Shown here: one piece after another, positions 53,434 to 63,662 of the stretch
How positions within the stretch are numbered: the stretch's first letter is position 1
Layout: every line of letters begins with the position of its first letter
Notes under the pieces: model-generated
What the model was told of the DNA's origin: nothing
The model's database searches: none
What the model saw: the letters and a program-made list of their open reading frames with translations, nothing else
Assembly (NCBI RefSeq): GCF_001278035.1
Contig: NZ_CP009452.1
Span: 281,501 to 345,500, forward strand
Length of the DNA: 64,000 nt
Reading direction: 5' to 3'
Source: Sphingopyxis sp. 113P3
GTDB lineage: Bacteria > Pseudomonadota > Alphaproteobacteria > Sphingomonadales > Sphingomonadaceae
Position numbers and translations under genes: made by a program

Positions 53434-56109
53434 TCAGGCCGCGAGCTTCCTCAGCACGTAGTGGAGGATGCCGCCGTTCATATAATATTCGATCTCGTTC
53501 GCCGTATCGATGCGGCAGAGCGTGTCGAACGCGAAGGTCGAGCCGTCGGGGCGCGTAACATTGACGGTTACGCTCTGACGAGGCTTGAGGTCCGCGATGC
53601 CGGTGATCGTGAAGACATCGTCGCCCGTCAGACCGAGCGTCTCGCGCGTCTGGCCGTCCTGGAACTGCAGCGGGAGTACCCCCATGCCGACGAGGTTCGA
53701 GCGGTGGATTCGCTCAAAACTCTCGACGATCACCGCGCGGACGCCGAGGAGGTTCGTGCCCTTCGCCGCCCAGTCGCGTGACGATCCCGTGCCATATTCC
53801 TTGCCGGCGATGACAACGAGCGGTGTCCCGTCGGCCTTGTGGCGCATCGCCGCGTCGTAGATCGGCATCACTTCGGAGCCGTAGCGCGACATGCCCCCCT
53901 CGATACCCGGAACCATTTCGTTCTTGATCCGGATGTTCGCGAACGTTCCGCGCATCATGACCTCGTGGTGGCCGCGGCGAGCGCCATAGCTGTTGAAGTC
54001 GGCCTTGCTTACCTGATGCTCCATCAGCCACTTACCGGCCGGGCTGTCCGCCTTGATGCTGCCCGCGGGACTGATGTGGTCGGTCGTTATGCTGTCACCG
54101 AGGATCGCGAGCGGCTTCGCGCCGACAATGTCCGACACCGGCGCCGGGGTCATTTCCATCCCTTCGAAATAGGGCGGGTTTGCAACATAGGTCGAGCCCG
54201 CGCGCCACTGATAGGTATCGCTGCCCTCGACCTCGATCTTTTGCCAGTGCGCGTCGCCCTGGTAGACATGCGCGTAGCGCGCTTCGAACATTTCGCGATC
54301 GACCGCCCCGCCAATCGCATCGGCGACTTCCTTATTGGTCGGCCAGATGTCGGCGAGGAAGACGTCCTTGCCCTCCTTGTCCTGCCCGATCGGCGTGGTG
54401 GTGAAATCCTCGGTCACCGTTCCCTTCAGGGCATAGGCGACGACGAGAGGCGGCGAGGCGAGGAAGTTTGCGCGAACGTCGGGTGACACGCGGCCTTCAA
54501 AGTTGCGGTTGCCCGAGAGGACCGAGGCGGCAACGATATCATTGCCGTTGATTGCAGCCGAAATCGGCTCCGCCAGCGGCCCCGAATTGCCGATGCAGGT
54601 GGTGCAGCCATATCCAACAAGATTATAGCCGATCGCGTCGAGATGCTCCTGCAGCCCCGCCTTGGCAAGATAGTCGGTGACGACCTGCGACCCCGGCGCC
54701 AGGCTGGTCTTGACCCACGGCTTCGGCTTCAGACCGCGCTCGTTCGCTTTCTTGGCGACGAGGCCCGCGGCGACCATGACCCCGGGGTTCGAGGTGTTGG
54801 TGCAGCTGGTGATCGCGGCGATCACCACATCGCCGTCGCCGATGTCGTGTGACTTGCCCTCGACCGCGACGCGCTTCGGTGTGCTCTTTCCGTAGACCGC
54901 CTTGAGATCGGCGTTGAACACATCGTCGACTTCGGTCAGCACGACCTTGTCCTGCGGCCGCTTCGGCCCGGCGAGGCTCGGTACGACGGTACCCATGTCG
55001 AGTTCGAGCGTGTCGGTGAAGACGGGGTCGGGCATGTCGGCCGAGAGCCACAGCCCCTGCTTCTTGGCATAAGCTTCCACCAGCGCGATATTCTCTTCGC
55101 TGCGCCCCGTGAGGCGCATGTAATCGAGCGTCTTGTCGTCGATCCCGAAGAAACCGCAGGTCGCGCCATATTCGGGGGCCATGTTGGCGAGAGTCGCGCG
55201 GTCGGCGAGGCTGAGCGAAGCAAGGCCCGGTCCGAAATACTCGACGAAACGCCCGACGACGCCCTTGGCGCGCAGCATCTGCGTCGCGGTGAGCACGAGG
55301 TCGGTTGCGGTAACACCTTCCTTCAATTGACCGGTGAGCTTGAAGCCGACGACTTCGGGGATCAGCATCGACACGGGCTGGCCGAGCATCGCGGCTTCGG
55401 CCTCGATCCCGCCGACGCCCCAGCCGAGTACGCCAAGACCGTTGATCATCGTGGTGTGGCTGTCGGTGCCGACGCAGGTGTCGGGATAGGCGACCGTCTC
55501 GCCCGAAGCATCCTCGCTCGACCACACGGCCTGCGCGATATGCTCAAGATTGACCTGGTGGCAGATGCCCGTGCCCGGGGGCACCGCCTTGAAGTTCGAC
55601 AGCGACTTCGACCCCCATTTCAGGAAGTCATAGCGTTCGCCGTTGCGGTAATATTCGATCTCGACATTCTGCTCGAACGCCTTGGGATGACCGAACTCGT
55701 CGACCATCACCGAGTGGTCGATGACGAGGTGGACGGGGACGAGCGGGTTGATCTTCGACGTGTCACCGCCGAGCGTGGCGATCGCATCGCGCATTGCCGC
55801 GAGATCAACCACGCAGGGAACGCCCGTGAAGTCCTGCAGCAGCACGCGCGCCGGGCGGTACTGGATCTCGCGGGTCGAAACGGGGTTCGACTGCCAGTCG
55901 ACGATCGCCTGCACATCGTCAGCCGAGACGGTGAAGCCTCCGTCCTCGAAACGAAGCAGATTTTCGAGCAGAACCTTCATGCTGAAGGGAAGCCGCGACA
56001 CATCGCCCAGCTTTGCCGCGGCCTTTTCGAGCGAGTAATAGGCGTAGGTCTTGCCCCCGACGTCGAGCGTCGAACGGGTTCCAAGCGTGTCGTGGCCGGT
56101 GGTGGTCAT
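53434..56109 (-). CDS. acnA: aconitate hydratase A
   Basis: 891 residues, full length. Cysteine ligands of the 4Fe-4S cluster are visible in [15 protein letters not shown] and [14 protein letters not shown]. Other blocks: [26 protein letters not shown] (in pieces), [15 protein letters not shown] and [16 protein letters not shown]. Converts citrate to isocitrate in the TCA cycle. Single gene with a terminator after it; the 290-bp region upstream to the flp gene holds no gene. Confidence 0.97.
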   Translation of the reverse strand: MTTTGHDTLGTRSTLDVGGKTYAYYSLEKAAAKLGDVSRLPFSMKVLLENLLRFEDGGFTVSADDVQAIVDWQSNPVSTREIQYRPARVLLQDFTGVPCVVDLAAMRDAIATLGGDTSKINPLVPVHLVIDHSVMVDEFGHPKAFEQNVEIEYYRNGERYDFLKWGSKSLSNFKAVPPGTGICHQVNLEHIAQAVWSSEDASGETVAYPDTCVGTDSHTTMINGLGVLGWGVGGIEAEAAMLGQPVSMLIPEVVGFKLTGQLKEGVTATDLVLTATQMLRAKGVVGRFVEYFGPGLASLSLADRATLANMAPEYGATCGFFGIDDKTLDYMRLTGRSEENIALVEAYAKKQGLWLSADMPDPVFTDTLELDMGTVVPSLAGPKRPQDKVVLTEVDDVFNADLKAVYGKSTPKRVAVEGKSHDIGDGDVVIAAITSCTNTSNPGVMVAAGLVAKKANERGLKPKPWVKTSLAPGSQVVTDYLAKAGLQEHLDAIGYNLVGYGCTTCIGNSGPLAEPISAAINGNDIVAASVLSGNRNFEGRVSPDVRANFLASPPLVVAYALKGTVTEDFTTTPIGQDKEGKDVFLADIWPTNKEVADAIGGAVDREMFEARYAHVYQGDAHWQKIEVEGSDTYQWRAGSTYVANPPYFEGMEMTPAPVSDIVGAKPLAILGDSITTDHISPAGSIKADSPAGKWLMEHQVSKADFNSYGARRGHHEVMMRGTFANIRIKNEMVPGIEGGMSRYGSEVMPIYDAAMRHKADGTPLVVIAGKEYGTGSSRDWAAKGTNLLGVRAVIVESFERIHRSNLVGMGVLPLQFQDGQTRETLGLTGDDVFTITGIADLKPRQSVTVNVTRPDGSTFAFDTLCRIDTANEIEYYMNGGILHYVLRKLAA

Positions 56110-56401
56110 GTGCAGTTCCCTCTTCGGGCGCGGCGGGGAAAGACGGCCCCCGGCCCGGTCAGGAGAGCGGGGCCGCAGGGAGTCGCGCGCGCGGGTTTAT
56201 GTCGGCGCCGCCTTACGCCGGAGGGCGGGAAATGCAAGGGGTCTGGGTTTGCGTCGGCTGCACAGCGAGATCGGGCATGGATGGCACCTCCTTGTCAAAC
56301 CGGCCGGGGAGGGCTCGGCGGACGGTTCGGAATAACGGGCGGAATGCACGGCTTTTTGGATGTACAGGGTCGCGGCAGCGCTTATCGGGCGAAGGCGGCC
56401 G

Positions 56402-56563
56402 CTACTGTCCGAGTGCTGAGGCTATGGTGCTGAAGACGGTGGCGAGGTTGAGGCCCAGCATCTGGAAGGCGACGATCGAGGCGACCGCGATCAGCGCAGC
56501 GAGGAGCCCATATTCAATGGCGGTCGCGCCCGTCTGGTCGTTGATGAGACGCTTGGTCGTCAT
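56402..56563 (-). CDS. Flp/Fap-type (type IVb) pilin
   Basis: 53 residues from ATG at 56561-56563. A short basic leader is followed by GATAIEYGLLAALIAVASIV. This gives the Flp signature: Gly before the processing site, Glu at position +5 of the mature pilin, and one hydrophobic helix. Normally processed by TadV/CpaA and assembled by a Tad machine, none of which is in the window; it stands alone here. Confidence 0.87.
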   Translation of the reverse strand: MTTKRLINDQTGATAIEYGLLAALIAVASIVAFQMLGLNLATVFSTIASALGQ

Positions 56564-56750
56564 GCGATTTCGTCCTTGGTGTCCATGGGCTGCGTTGGCG
56601 TGAAATAAGGGCTGCGCCCAAAGCAATTGTTGGGAGAAGAGGTTAACGGGAAAATCGCGAAGCCGAAAATGTTCGCAGCCACGGTGGCGATGGACGCCTT
56701 TGCGCCTGCCCCCTTGCCGGGCGAATAGCCGGACGGGCCAAGTGGTGAGC

Positions 56751-57755
56751 TCAGGCGGTGCCGCGGAGCGAAAGTCGCACGGGGATGCGGGTGCCGCTGC
56801 GGCTGTGGCCCGTGTCTTCAAGCGCCATCGCAACGAGCGCCTCGCCCGCGGCGTCGAGGTCGGGCTCGATCGTCGAGAGCGCAGGGTCGACGAGTGTGCC
56901 GGCTCGGATGCCGTCGAAGCCGATCAGCGCAATATCGGCCGGCACGCGGCGCCCCGCGTCCTTGAGCCCCTGCAGCACCCCGAGAGCGAGCATGTCACTT
57001 GCTGCGAAGATCGCGTCGACATCGGGATTTTCTGCGAGGAGCTGCGCGGCGGCGGCGAGGCCCTGCGCGTGGCGGTCGGGTGCGGCGGGCGGTTCGACGA
57101 TGATGGGAGCGATGCCGCGCGCGCCGAGCGCGGCGGCGAATCCTTCGCGCCGCTCGTCAAACTGGCGCTGCGGTGACTGCTGGGGGCCGACGAACGCGAT
57201 GCGGCGTCGCCCGCGGGCGACGAGATGTTCGGCAGCAAGGCGGCCGCCCACCTCATTATCGCTGCGCATCCAGTGGAAGGGATCGCCCGGACTCCCCCAG
57301 CAGATGAAGTCGAGTCCCGATGCCTGTGCGTCGGCAAAAAACTGCCAAGCGGCCCGGTTGCTGGTCGTGCCGATGACGATCATTGCGTCGGCAAGCCCGG
57401 AGGCAACGAAATCGGCGCGAAAATTGTCGGGGCTTTCCTGAAAGCTGACGAGCAGGTTGAAACCGCGCGCCGACGTTGCCGCAGCGATGCTGCCGAGAAG
57501 CGCGAAGTAAAAAGGGTTGATGGCGCTGCGATCCTCGCCCGGGCGGCAGATGGTGACGAGGGCGATCGTCTCGCTGCTCTTGAGCCGGAGCGATGAGGCG
57601 TGGCGGTCGACGACATAGCCAAGCTCGCGCGCCGCGGCGGAGACGCGGGCCCGCGTTTCTGCATTGACGCCAGGGCTGCCGCGCAGCGCGCGCGACACGG
57701 TCGACTGCGAAACGCCCGCGCGCTCGGCAACGTCGAAGGATGTCGGACGCAGCAT
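56751..57755 (-). CDS. LacI-family transcriptional regulator
   Basis: 334 residues. N-terminal helix-turn-helix FDVAERAGVSQSTVSRALRG, hinge VDRHASSLRLKSSE, then a periplasmic-binding-protein-like core (GFDGIRAGTLVDPALSTIEPD, in pieces). LacI proteins usually repress sugar-related genes next to them, but no such gene adjoins, so its target is elsewhere or it acts at a distance. Confidence 0.9.
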   Translation of the reverse strand: MLRPTSFDVAERAGVSQSTVSRALRGSPGVNAETRARVSAAARELGYVVDRHASSLRLKSSETIALVTICRPGEDRSAINPFYFALLGSIAAATSARGFNLLVSFQESPDNFRADFVASGLADAMIVIGTTSNRAAWQFFADAQASGLDFICWGSPGDPFHWMRSDNEVGGRLAAEHLVARGRRRIAFVGPQQSPQRQFDERREGFAAALGARGIAPIIVEPPAAPDRHAQGLAAAAQLLAENPDVDAIFAASDMLALGVLQGLKDAGRRVPADIALIGFDGIRAGTLVDPALSTIEPDLDAAGEALVAMALEDTGHSRSGTRIPVRLSLRGTA

Positions 57756-57830
57756 CTTCTCTCCCCGTCGGGTGGCCGCTGGCGCGAGGCCGGCACCGGC
57801 CCGCTTCTCTCGCCGCGCGCCGGGGGCTTG

Positions 57831-59480
57831 TCAATCCGGTGCGGGAAGCGGCCAGCGGATCGCCACAGCAAGGCTGTGATCGCCCGCCCGCCGGGTCCAG
57901 CTGCCCTTGAGCTGGCGCTCGATCAGCGTGCGGATGAACTGGGTCCCGAAGCTTTCGGTGGCGATATGCGGGGTGTCGGAAAGACCGCTTTCGACCCAAT
58001 CGAGCTGGACCTCGTCGCCCTCGCGCCGCCAGCTTACGCGAAGATCGCCCCGGCCGGCAAGTGCGCCATATTTGATGCTGTTGGTGACAAGTTCGTGCAC
58101 TGCGAGCGAGATTGCCTGCGCGGCATCCTCCCCAAGATGAATTTCAGGGTCAGCCAGTCCGACAAGGCGTTCCGCCGGCCAGCCTGCCACATGCAGCTCG
58201 CGCCGGATGATCGCGCCGAGGTCGACCATGTCGACGGCACCCGCGACCAGCATCTGCTTCGATGCCGACAAGGCCTGAAGGCGCCCCTCGAAGCGCCTTT
58301 CAAAATCGGCAAGATCCATCGACTCGCGCAGCGTGATGCGCGCGAGCGCGCTGATGCGGGCGAACGCATTCTTCATCCGATGCGCCATCTCGCCCATCAT
58401 GAGTTCGCGATCCTCGGCGTGACGTTCCTTTTCCTCGGCGAGCGCCTGGAAGGCGCCGAGCCGCCGGTGCTGCATCTGGTGGAGCTGAATCGCCAGAAAG
58501 GCGATTGCAACCCCGAACAGAAGTATTGCGAGCGGACGCCCCAGGCGGTCGACAAAGCGGCCGTAGGATATGCGCATCGTCCATTGCCGGTCAGCCACCT
58601 GCAGCTTCTGCTCGTGCGCGTCCCAGCCCAACCGACCGTGCGAGAAGACACGGAGCGCCGAGGGGCCTTCGCCCGCGAATACCTCGATGCCCTCGATGCC
58701 CTCGATCTGCTCGCCGAGCACGGCGGTCATCAGGTCGTGGACGCGGAACGGGGCATAGACGAATGCCTCGAGCGGGCGCGCGCCGACTGCGGTGGCGATG
58801 GTTGGCGGGTTCAGCTCTTCTTCCACGCGCGCCGCGGCGCCGCCGTCGATCAGGGGCCGCTCCGGATAAACGGGAACATAGATCAGAAAACCCGGCTGGG
58901 TGTGATCCGCCTGCCGTTCCTGGACCAGGTTAACAACGCCGCTCGCCGCCGCCTGGCCCGTCAGCCAGGCGCGGCGCATCGCCTCGCGTCGGGTCGCTTC
59001 GCTGTACATGTCATAGCCAAGCGCAGCCGTGTTGAGAGCATTGTCGGGCTCGATCAGAATGATCGGAAATCCGATGGGCTGGTCACTTGCCGGCCAGGCT
59101 GTGATGTCGCGGCCATAGTTTTCGCGCAGGCGCGCCTCGACCGGCGCGGGAGCGCCGCGCGCCATCGCGATGGCGACCCCGACGCCCTGCATTCCCGGCG
59201 CTCGGGTCTGCGGCTGGAGCGCGGCGAGATAGGCGCGGACGCTCGTGCCGCCCGTTGTCCTGTCCGACTGATAAAGCGCGCGCACGGCTTCGAGGATCGA
59301 AAGCTGATCGCCGAGGCGCGCGTTGACCTGCATCGCGATTCGCTCCGCCTGGTCAGCCTCCTGCCTCTTGTTGTAAAAGAAGCTCGCGACCGCGGCAGCG
59401 AGCGCAGCGAGCATGATTACCAGCCCGATCGCCCGGACCGAAAGGGCCATCAGCCGATCTGCCCAGAGCGATGTTCGCAT
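57831..59480 (-). CDS. CHASE-domain sensor histidine kinase, HWE/HisKA_2 type
   Basis: 549 residues from ATG at 59478-59480. TM1 about residues 15-35, periplasmic CHASE domain about residues 55-300 (GVGVAIAMARGAPAPVEARL, FLIYVPVYPE), TM2 about residues 315-335. The phospho-acceptor His lies in GEMAHRMKNAFARI, with HELVTNSIKYGALAG as the ATP-binding N-box. Cytoplasmic kinase core is of the type used in the general stress and light responses of Alphaproteobacteria. No response regulator adjoins. Divergent from a PAS protein. Confidence 0.88.
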   Translation of the reverse strand: MRTSLWADRLMALSVRAIGLVIMLAALAAAVASFFYNKRQEADQAERIAMQVNARLGDQLSILEAVRALYQSDRTTGGTSVRAYLAALQPQTRAPGMQGVGVAIAMARGAPAPVEARLRENYGRDITAWPASDQPIGFPIILIEPDNALNTAALGYDMYSEATRREAMRRAWLTGQAAASGVVNLVQERQADHTQPGFLIYVPVYPERPLIDGGAAARVEEELNPPTIATAVGARPLEAFVYAPFRVHDLMTAVLGEQIEGIEGIEVFAGEGPSALRVFSHGRLGWDAHEQKLQVADRQWTMRISYGRFVDRLGRPLAILLFGVAIAFLAIQLHQMQHRRLGAFQALAEEKERHAEDRELMMGEMAHRMKNAFARISALARITLRESMDLADFERRFEGRLQALSASKQMLVAGAVDMVDLGAIIRRELHVAGWPAERLVGLADPEIHLGEDAAQAISLAVHELVTNSIKYGALAGRGDLRVSWRREGDEVQLDWVESGLSDTPHIATESFGTQFIRTLIERQLKGSWTRRAGDHSLAVAIRWPLPAPD

Positions 59481-59656
59481 ATGGCTATCCCGCTGACGGG
59501 GGCGGGCGCTTCGCCCCTCTCCCACTCCCTGTTTCATGCCGGGGGGGCGAGAGCAAGCGCATTTTGGCCGGAGGGGACGCGGCCCTGAAGAATTTCGGGT
59601 CCGTTGACTTTTGCGAGGCGCCGTGCGCTAGCATTGTGAGGGGAGGGCCACCGGCA

Positions 59657-60133
59657 TTGCGCCATCACTATCCGTTGCCGCTGTATCATAGCTGGCCGCT
59701 GTTCGAGCGCGCGCGCCATTTCGATCTGGGATGGGTTGACCGGCAAGGCATCCGACCGCCTGCGGATATGCGGATCGGCGCCGCAAGCGAGAGTGAGGCC
59801 ATGGCCCACGCGGGTGTCGGCGTTTGGCACTGCGACCTCTCGGGCAACCGACTGACCTGGTCGCCGACCGTCTATGATCTGTTCGGCATTCCGCGTGGGG
59901 CGACGGTTTTGCGCGAAGAGGCGGCTGCCCTCTATCGCGAGGGGTCGCGGGCGGCCATGGAGCGGTTGCGCGCGCATGCGATCGAGCACCGCCGCGGCTT
60001 TACTCTCGATGTCGAAATTGCACCCCTGGGCGCCCAGGGGCGCTGGTTGCGGCTGATCGCTGCGCCGGAGTGCGACGGGGAGATGGTGGTCGGGCTGCAC
60101 GGCTTTAAATGTTTGCTGAGCCACGTGCCTTGA
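59657..60133 (+). CDS. stand-alone PAS-domain protein
   Basis: About 158 residues if the TTG at 59657 is used (GGGAGGG lies about 10 bases before it); upstream in-frame codons look non-coding. A PAS fold is seen from about residue 45: GVGVWHCDLSGNRLTWSPTVYDLFGIPRG (in pieces), then RGFTLDVEIAPLGAQGRWLRLIA. No output domain follows; the protein ends 50 residues later. Divergent from the sensor kinase, so it may be a partner or sensor input for it; inference only. Confidence 0.65.
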   Translation: MRHHYPLPLYHSWPLFERARHFDLGWVDRQGIRPPADMRIGAASESEAMAHAGVGVWHCDLSGNRLTWSPTVYDLFGIPRGATVLREEAAALYREGSRAAMERLRAHAIEHRRGFTLDVEIAPLGAQGRWLRLIAAPECDGEMVVGLHGFKCLLSHVP

Positions 60134-60227
60134 TAAAAGAGGCGCGCCCTGCCTTCACGGGGACGGGGGATCGAGCCAAGCTTCAAAGGTCCCGGTTGCC
60201 ACCTCGCGCCTGTGGCGACAGAGAAGG

Positions 60228-61184
60228 GTGATGGGCACTGAGCGAGGCGAAACGGCGCGCATGCGCAGCGGGATGAGCGCGCTGTGGTCGCAGCCCTATG
60301 TGCTGCTGACCTTGTGCGCTCTGTTCTGGGCGGGCAATTCGATCGTCGGGCGCGCCGCGCGCGAGCTGGTGCCCCCCGCGGCGCTTGCCTTCTGGCGCTG
60401 GACGATTGCGCTCGCGTTGCTGCTGCCGCTCGCCTGGCCGCATCTGAAGCGCGACAAGGAGACGCTCCGCGCGCACTGGCCGATCGTGCTGGTGCTCGGC
60501 CTGTTGGGGATCGGATCGTTCAACCTCCTCCTCTATACCGGTCTGCAGACGACCACCGCGCTCAATTCGATGCTGATCCAGGCGGCGCAGCCGGCGCTGA
60601 TCCTGATCGTGGGCGCGCTGGTGATGCGCGACCGGACGAGCCTGCGGCAGAGTGCAGGGGTGTTGGTGTCGCTCGCCGGGGTGCTGGCGATCATCGGCCG
60701 CGGCGATCCGGCCGCGCTCGTTGCGCTGCGATGGAATGAGGGGGACGCGATCATCGGCGTCGCGGTGCTGCTGTGGGCGCTTTATTCGGTGCTGCTTCGC
60801 CGGCGGCCGACAGTGCATCCGCTGAGCCTGCTCGGCGCCTCTATCTTTGTCGGCGTCCTGCTGATCGCGCCCGTCTACATCGCTGAGCTGGCGGGCGGAC
60901 GGCGAATTGTCGCCGGCCCGCAAAGCGCGCTCGCTATCGCCTACGTCTCGGTCTTCCCCTCGTTTCTCGCCTATCTTTTCTTCAACCGCGGAGTCGAGCT
61001 GATCGGATCGGCGGCGACCGGTCAGTTTCTGAACGTCATGCCGCTGATGGGCGCGGGGCTTGCGATGCTGTTCCTGGGCGAGGCTCTGCGCCTCTTTCAC
61101 ATCGCGGGTCTGGTGCTGATCGTTGCAGGGATATGGGTAGCAGGGATGGCGGCGGGCGATCAGGCGAGCGCCGCCTCCACCTGA
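60228..61184 (+). CDS. DMT-superfamily (EamA) transporter
   Basis: 318 residues with ten hydrophobic segments and two EamA repeats (ALFWAGNSIVGRAARELVPP; second repeat from about residue 165 with LLWALYSVLLRRRPTVHPLS). Typically a metabolite exporter. An alternative start is ATG at 60261. Convergent with the isomerase gene, overlapping its 3' end by 25 bp. Confidence 0.88.
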   Translation: MMGTERGETARMRSGMSALWSQPYVLLTLCALFWAGNSIVGRAARELVPPAALAFWRWTIALALLLPLAWPHLKRDKETLRAHWPIVLVLGLLGIGSFNLLLYTGLQTTTALNSMLIQAAQPALILIVGALVMRDRTSLRQSAGVLVSLAGVLAIIGRGDPAALVALRWNEGDAIIGVAVLLWALYSVLLRRRPTVHPLSLLGASIFVGVLLIAPVYIAELAGGRRIVAGPQSALAIAYVSVFPSFLAYLFFNRGVELIGSAATGQFLNVMPLMGAGLAMLFLGEALRLFHIAGLVLIVAGIWVAGMAAGDQASAAST

Positions 61185-61768
61185 TCGAGCCGGTCCTTGC
61201 CAAAGAACATCTCGTCCCCGACGAAGAATGTCGGGATGCCGAAGACGCCGCGCGCGACCGCCGTCTCGGTATTGGCGGCAAGCTTCGCCTTGATCGCAGG
61301 GTCCTGCGTCCGCGCGAGCAGCGCAGCTCCCTCGAAGCCGGCGGACGAGAGGAAGGCTGCCGCAACCGCGGGATCGTCCATCTTCAGCCCCATCTCCCAC
61401 ATGGCGCAGTTTACCGCATCGACATAGCCCTTCAGAAAGCCTTCCTCCTCGGCAACGATCGCCCCGCGCATGACAAGCAGGGTGTTGATCGGGAAGTGCG
61501 GGTTCATCCGGAATTTCTCGAGCGCGTGCTTTGCGATAAAGCGCCGCATCTCGAGGTTCTCATAGGCGAGCTTCGCGGGAATGTCGGCAAATTGGAGCAT
61601 CGGGGCCTTGTTGCCCGTTGCCTTGAAGATGCCGCCGAGCAGACAGGGCGTGAGAACAAGGTCGGCACTGGTGCGCTCGAGAAGCTCGGGCAGCACCTTC
61701 AGCGCGAGATAGGCGTTGGGACTGCCAAAATCGAAAATGAACTCGAGGGTCCTTTGCAGCTTCACCAT
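61160..61768 (-). CDS. 2-hydroxychromene-2-carboxylate isomerase
   Basis: 202 residues from ATG at 61766-61768, overlapping the SDR stop. EFIFDFGSPNAYLALKVLPELLER (in pieces) has the SPN motif replacing CxxC; FGIPTFFVGDEMFFGKDRLD is the cis-proline and C-terminal block. Closer to the founding HCCA isomerases than the paralogue at 47861. Co-transcribed with the SDR gene; may act on a glutathione-linked isomerisation. Confidence 0.87.
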   Translation of the reverse strand: MVKLQRTLEFIFDFGSPNAYLALKVLPELLERTSADLVLTPCLLGGIFKATGNKAPMLQFADIPAKLAYENLEMRRFIAKHALEKFRMNPHFPINTLLVMRGAIVAEEEGFLKGYVDAVNCAMWEMGLKMDDPAVAAAFLSSAGFEGAALLARTQDPAIKAKLAANTETAVARGVFGIPTFFVGDEMFFGKDRLDQVEAALA

Positions 61769-62493
61769 TTTTCTCCCCACGGGCGCAGGTCAAGTTCATG
61801 TGTCCAGGCGCTTTTCGGCTGGCGGTGGAGCATCACATAATTGGCGGCGATCGCGTCGGGATCGAGAACAAGCTCCTCCTCCTTCGCGCGGTCGAAATCG
61901 GGATGGCGAGCCTTGATAAACTCGGTATCGATCGCGCCGTCGACAACAACATGCGCGACGTGGATGCCTTGCGGCCCGAGCTCGCGTGCCATCGACTGGG
62001 CAAGCATCCGCAGCGCCGCCTTGGCGCCTGAGAAGGCGGCGTAGCCCGATCCCCCACGCAGGCTCGCCGTCGCGCCGGTGAAGAGGATCGTGCCGCGGCC
62101 GCGCGGGGTCATGCGCTTTGCAGCCTCGCGGCCGGTCAGGAATCCCGCGAGGCACGCCATTTCCCATACCTTGGTGTAAATACGCACCGTTGTGTCGCTG
62201 ATGGGGAAGTTCACATTGGCACCGATATTGAACACCGCCACCTCGACCGGGCCGACCTCGGCTTCGACCTGGTCGAACAGGGCGATGATCGCGGCTTCGT
62301 CGCGGGCATCGGCGGGGAAGGCACGTGCCTCATGCCCCGCACCGCGAATCGATTGCGCCAGGCTTTCAAGCGCCTCGGCGCCGCGCGCGCGCCGGGTGAC
62401 ACAGGCGGTCAGCCCTTCGGCGGCAAAGGCGCGGGCGATGGCCCCTCCCGTGGCGTCGCCTGCGCCGACGATGATGGCAGCTCCGTTCTCCAT
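61762..62493 (-). CDS. short-chain dehydrogenase/reductase
   Basis: 243 residues. N-terminal cofactor motif AIIVGAGDATGGAIARAFAAEG (in pieces), NIGANV and the region around GSGYAAFSGAKAALRMLAQ. This segment holds the catalytic Tyr-x3-Lys-like position read as YAAFSGAK, shifted by one residue from the usual YxxxK. NAD(P)-dependent oxidoreductase; substrate unknown. Divergent from an HxlR regulator with a shared palindrome, so probably controlled by it. Confidence 0.83.
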   Translation of the reverse strand: MENGAAIIVGAGDATGGAIARAFAAEGLTACVTRRARGAEALESLAQSIRGAGHEARAFPADARDEAAIIALFDQVEAEVGPVEVAVFNIGANVNFPISDTTVRIYTKVWEMACLAGFLTGREAAKRMTPRGRGTILFTGATASLRGGSGYAAFSGAKAALRMLAQSMARELGPQGIHVAHVVVDGAIDTEFIKARHPDFDRAKEEELVLDPDAIAANYVMLHRQPKSAWTHELDLRPWGEKW

Positions 62494-62524
62494 CGCGACT
62501 CTCCTGTTGGAGGGTCATTGTAGA

Positions 62525-62537
62525 TATGATAATCATA
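62525..62537. promoter_or_regulatory. candidate HxlR operator
   Basis: TATGATAATCATA is a 13-bp perfect palindrome about a central A in the 109-bp gap between the divergent SDR and HxlR genes. It stands out as AT-rich in GC-rich surroundings. Confidence 0.5.
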
Positions 62538-62602
62538 GTCACAAGAAAAAACGCCGGGTCTTCGCATTCGGCGGGATGGAGCATTTGCGATGGGAACCCC
62601 TC

Positions 62603-63094
62603 ATGCCGCGGCGCGCCGATCTGTCGGATACCTTCTGCCCCATCGGCCGGGCGGCCGAGCTGCTCGGCGACCGCGCAGTGCTCCTCATCCTGCGCGAGCT
62701 GTTCTTCGGGCGCGGACGGTTCGAGGCGATCACGGCAAGCAGCGGCCTCGGGCCGCAGCTCGTTTCGGCGCGGCTCAAGCGACTGGTGGCGGAAGGCGTG
62801 GTTGAACGCGAAGCCTATCAGGAGCGGCCACCGCGCTACGGATATCGGCTGACCGAAAAGGGGAAGGACCTGTTCGACATCCTCTATGCGATGCGCTGCT
62901 GGGCCGAACGTTGGGCCTATCGCGACGGCGAAACCGGCGGCGGTCCGGCGATGCGCTATTTTCACCGCGCCTGCGGCGCCGACGTCGGTACCGCGACGGT
63001 CTGCCCGGGCTGCGGCGAGCTGCTCCGCTATGGCGAGCTGAAAGGGGAGCCATCGCCTGCGCTCAGAGCCGAGCGGGCGAGGAAGGCGGGCTGA
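62603..63094 (+). CDS. HxlR-family transcriptional regulator
   Basis: 163 residues from ATG at 62603 (ATG at 62576 is an alternative). Winged helix about residues 8-95: FCPIGRAAELLGDRAVLLILRELFFG (in pieces), SGLGPQLVSARLKRLVAEGVVERE and YRLTEKGKDLF. A C-terminal extension holds HRACGADVGTATVCPGCGELL, a possible Cys/His metal site not found in minimal HxlR proteins. Likely represses the divergent SDR/isomerase operon. Confidence 0.85.
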   Translation: MPRRADLSDTFCPIGRAAELLGDRAVLLILRELFFGRGRFEAITASSGLGPQLVSARLKRLVAEGVVEREAYQERPPRYGYRLTEKGKDLFDILYAMRCWAERWAYRDGETGGGPAMRYFHRACGADVGTATVCPGCGELLRYGELKGEPSPALRAERARKAG

Positions 63095-63421
63095 TCAGGC
63101 CTTTTCGAGTGTGCACTGCAAGGGGTGCTGATTCTGCCGCGCGGCGTCCATCACCTGATTCACCTTGGTTTCGGCGACCTCATAGCTGAAAACGCCGCAC
63201 ACGCCGACACCTTGCTGGTGGACGTGAAGCATGACCTGCGTTGCCCGCTCGATATCCATGTTGAAGAAGCGCTGCAGCACCATCACGACAAATTCCATCG
63301 GGGTATAATCGTCGTTGAGCAGCAGCACCTTGTACATCGACGGCTTCTTGGGCTTCGCGCGCGTGCGCGTTGCGATGCCGACCCCGGGGGCTCCGGGCGC
63401 GTCATCGTCCTTGTCCGCCAT
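63095..63421 (-). CDS. clpS: ATP-dependent Clp protease adaptor
   Basis: 108 residues from ATG at 63419-63421. Core motif [20 protein letters not shown], then [24 protein letters not shown] (in pieces) and [13 protein letters not shown]. Delivers N-end-rule substrates to ClpAP. Longer in-frame starts exist upstream but lie in poorly coding sequence. Confidence 0.93.
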   Translation of the reverse strand: MADKDDDAPGAPGVGIATRTRAKPKKPSMYKVLLLNDDYTPMEFVVMVLQRFFNMDIERATQVMLHVHQQGVGVCGVFSYEVAETKVNQVMDAARQNQHPLQCTLEKA

Positions 63422-63563
63422 GGCGCGAACGGGACTGGAGAGCGGAAAAGAGAACATCATCATATGGAATATCGCACGCGGCGGCGGAATCGCAAGAGGG
63501 AGGGAAGGCATTAACCTGCTTTTCCCGGCGCACCCGCGCCAAGCGGATCGTGCCCAAGCAAGA

Positions 63564-63595
63564 ACCGCCCGCATCCCGAAAAGGATGCGAGCGGT
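63564..63595. terminator. probable terminator downstream of the phasin gene
   Basis: CGCATCC / GGATGCG (7 bp) around the loop CGAAAA, extended by ACCGC / GCGGT across one mismatch. On the minus strand the loop reads TTTTCG and the trailing sequence is TTCTTGCTT, so it would terminate phasin transcription before clpS. Confidence 0.6.
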
Positions 63596-63662
63596 CCTGG
63601 TGTCGTCGGCGCAGGCGGGGAGGAGGGGAGAGAGTGCCCGCGCCAACGGGAAGAAAAGGCCC

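Noticed and set aside
57600..59588. 662-codon plus-strand frame
   Set aside because: Antisense to the sensor kinase and the start of the lacI gene; no domain seen.
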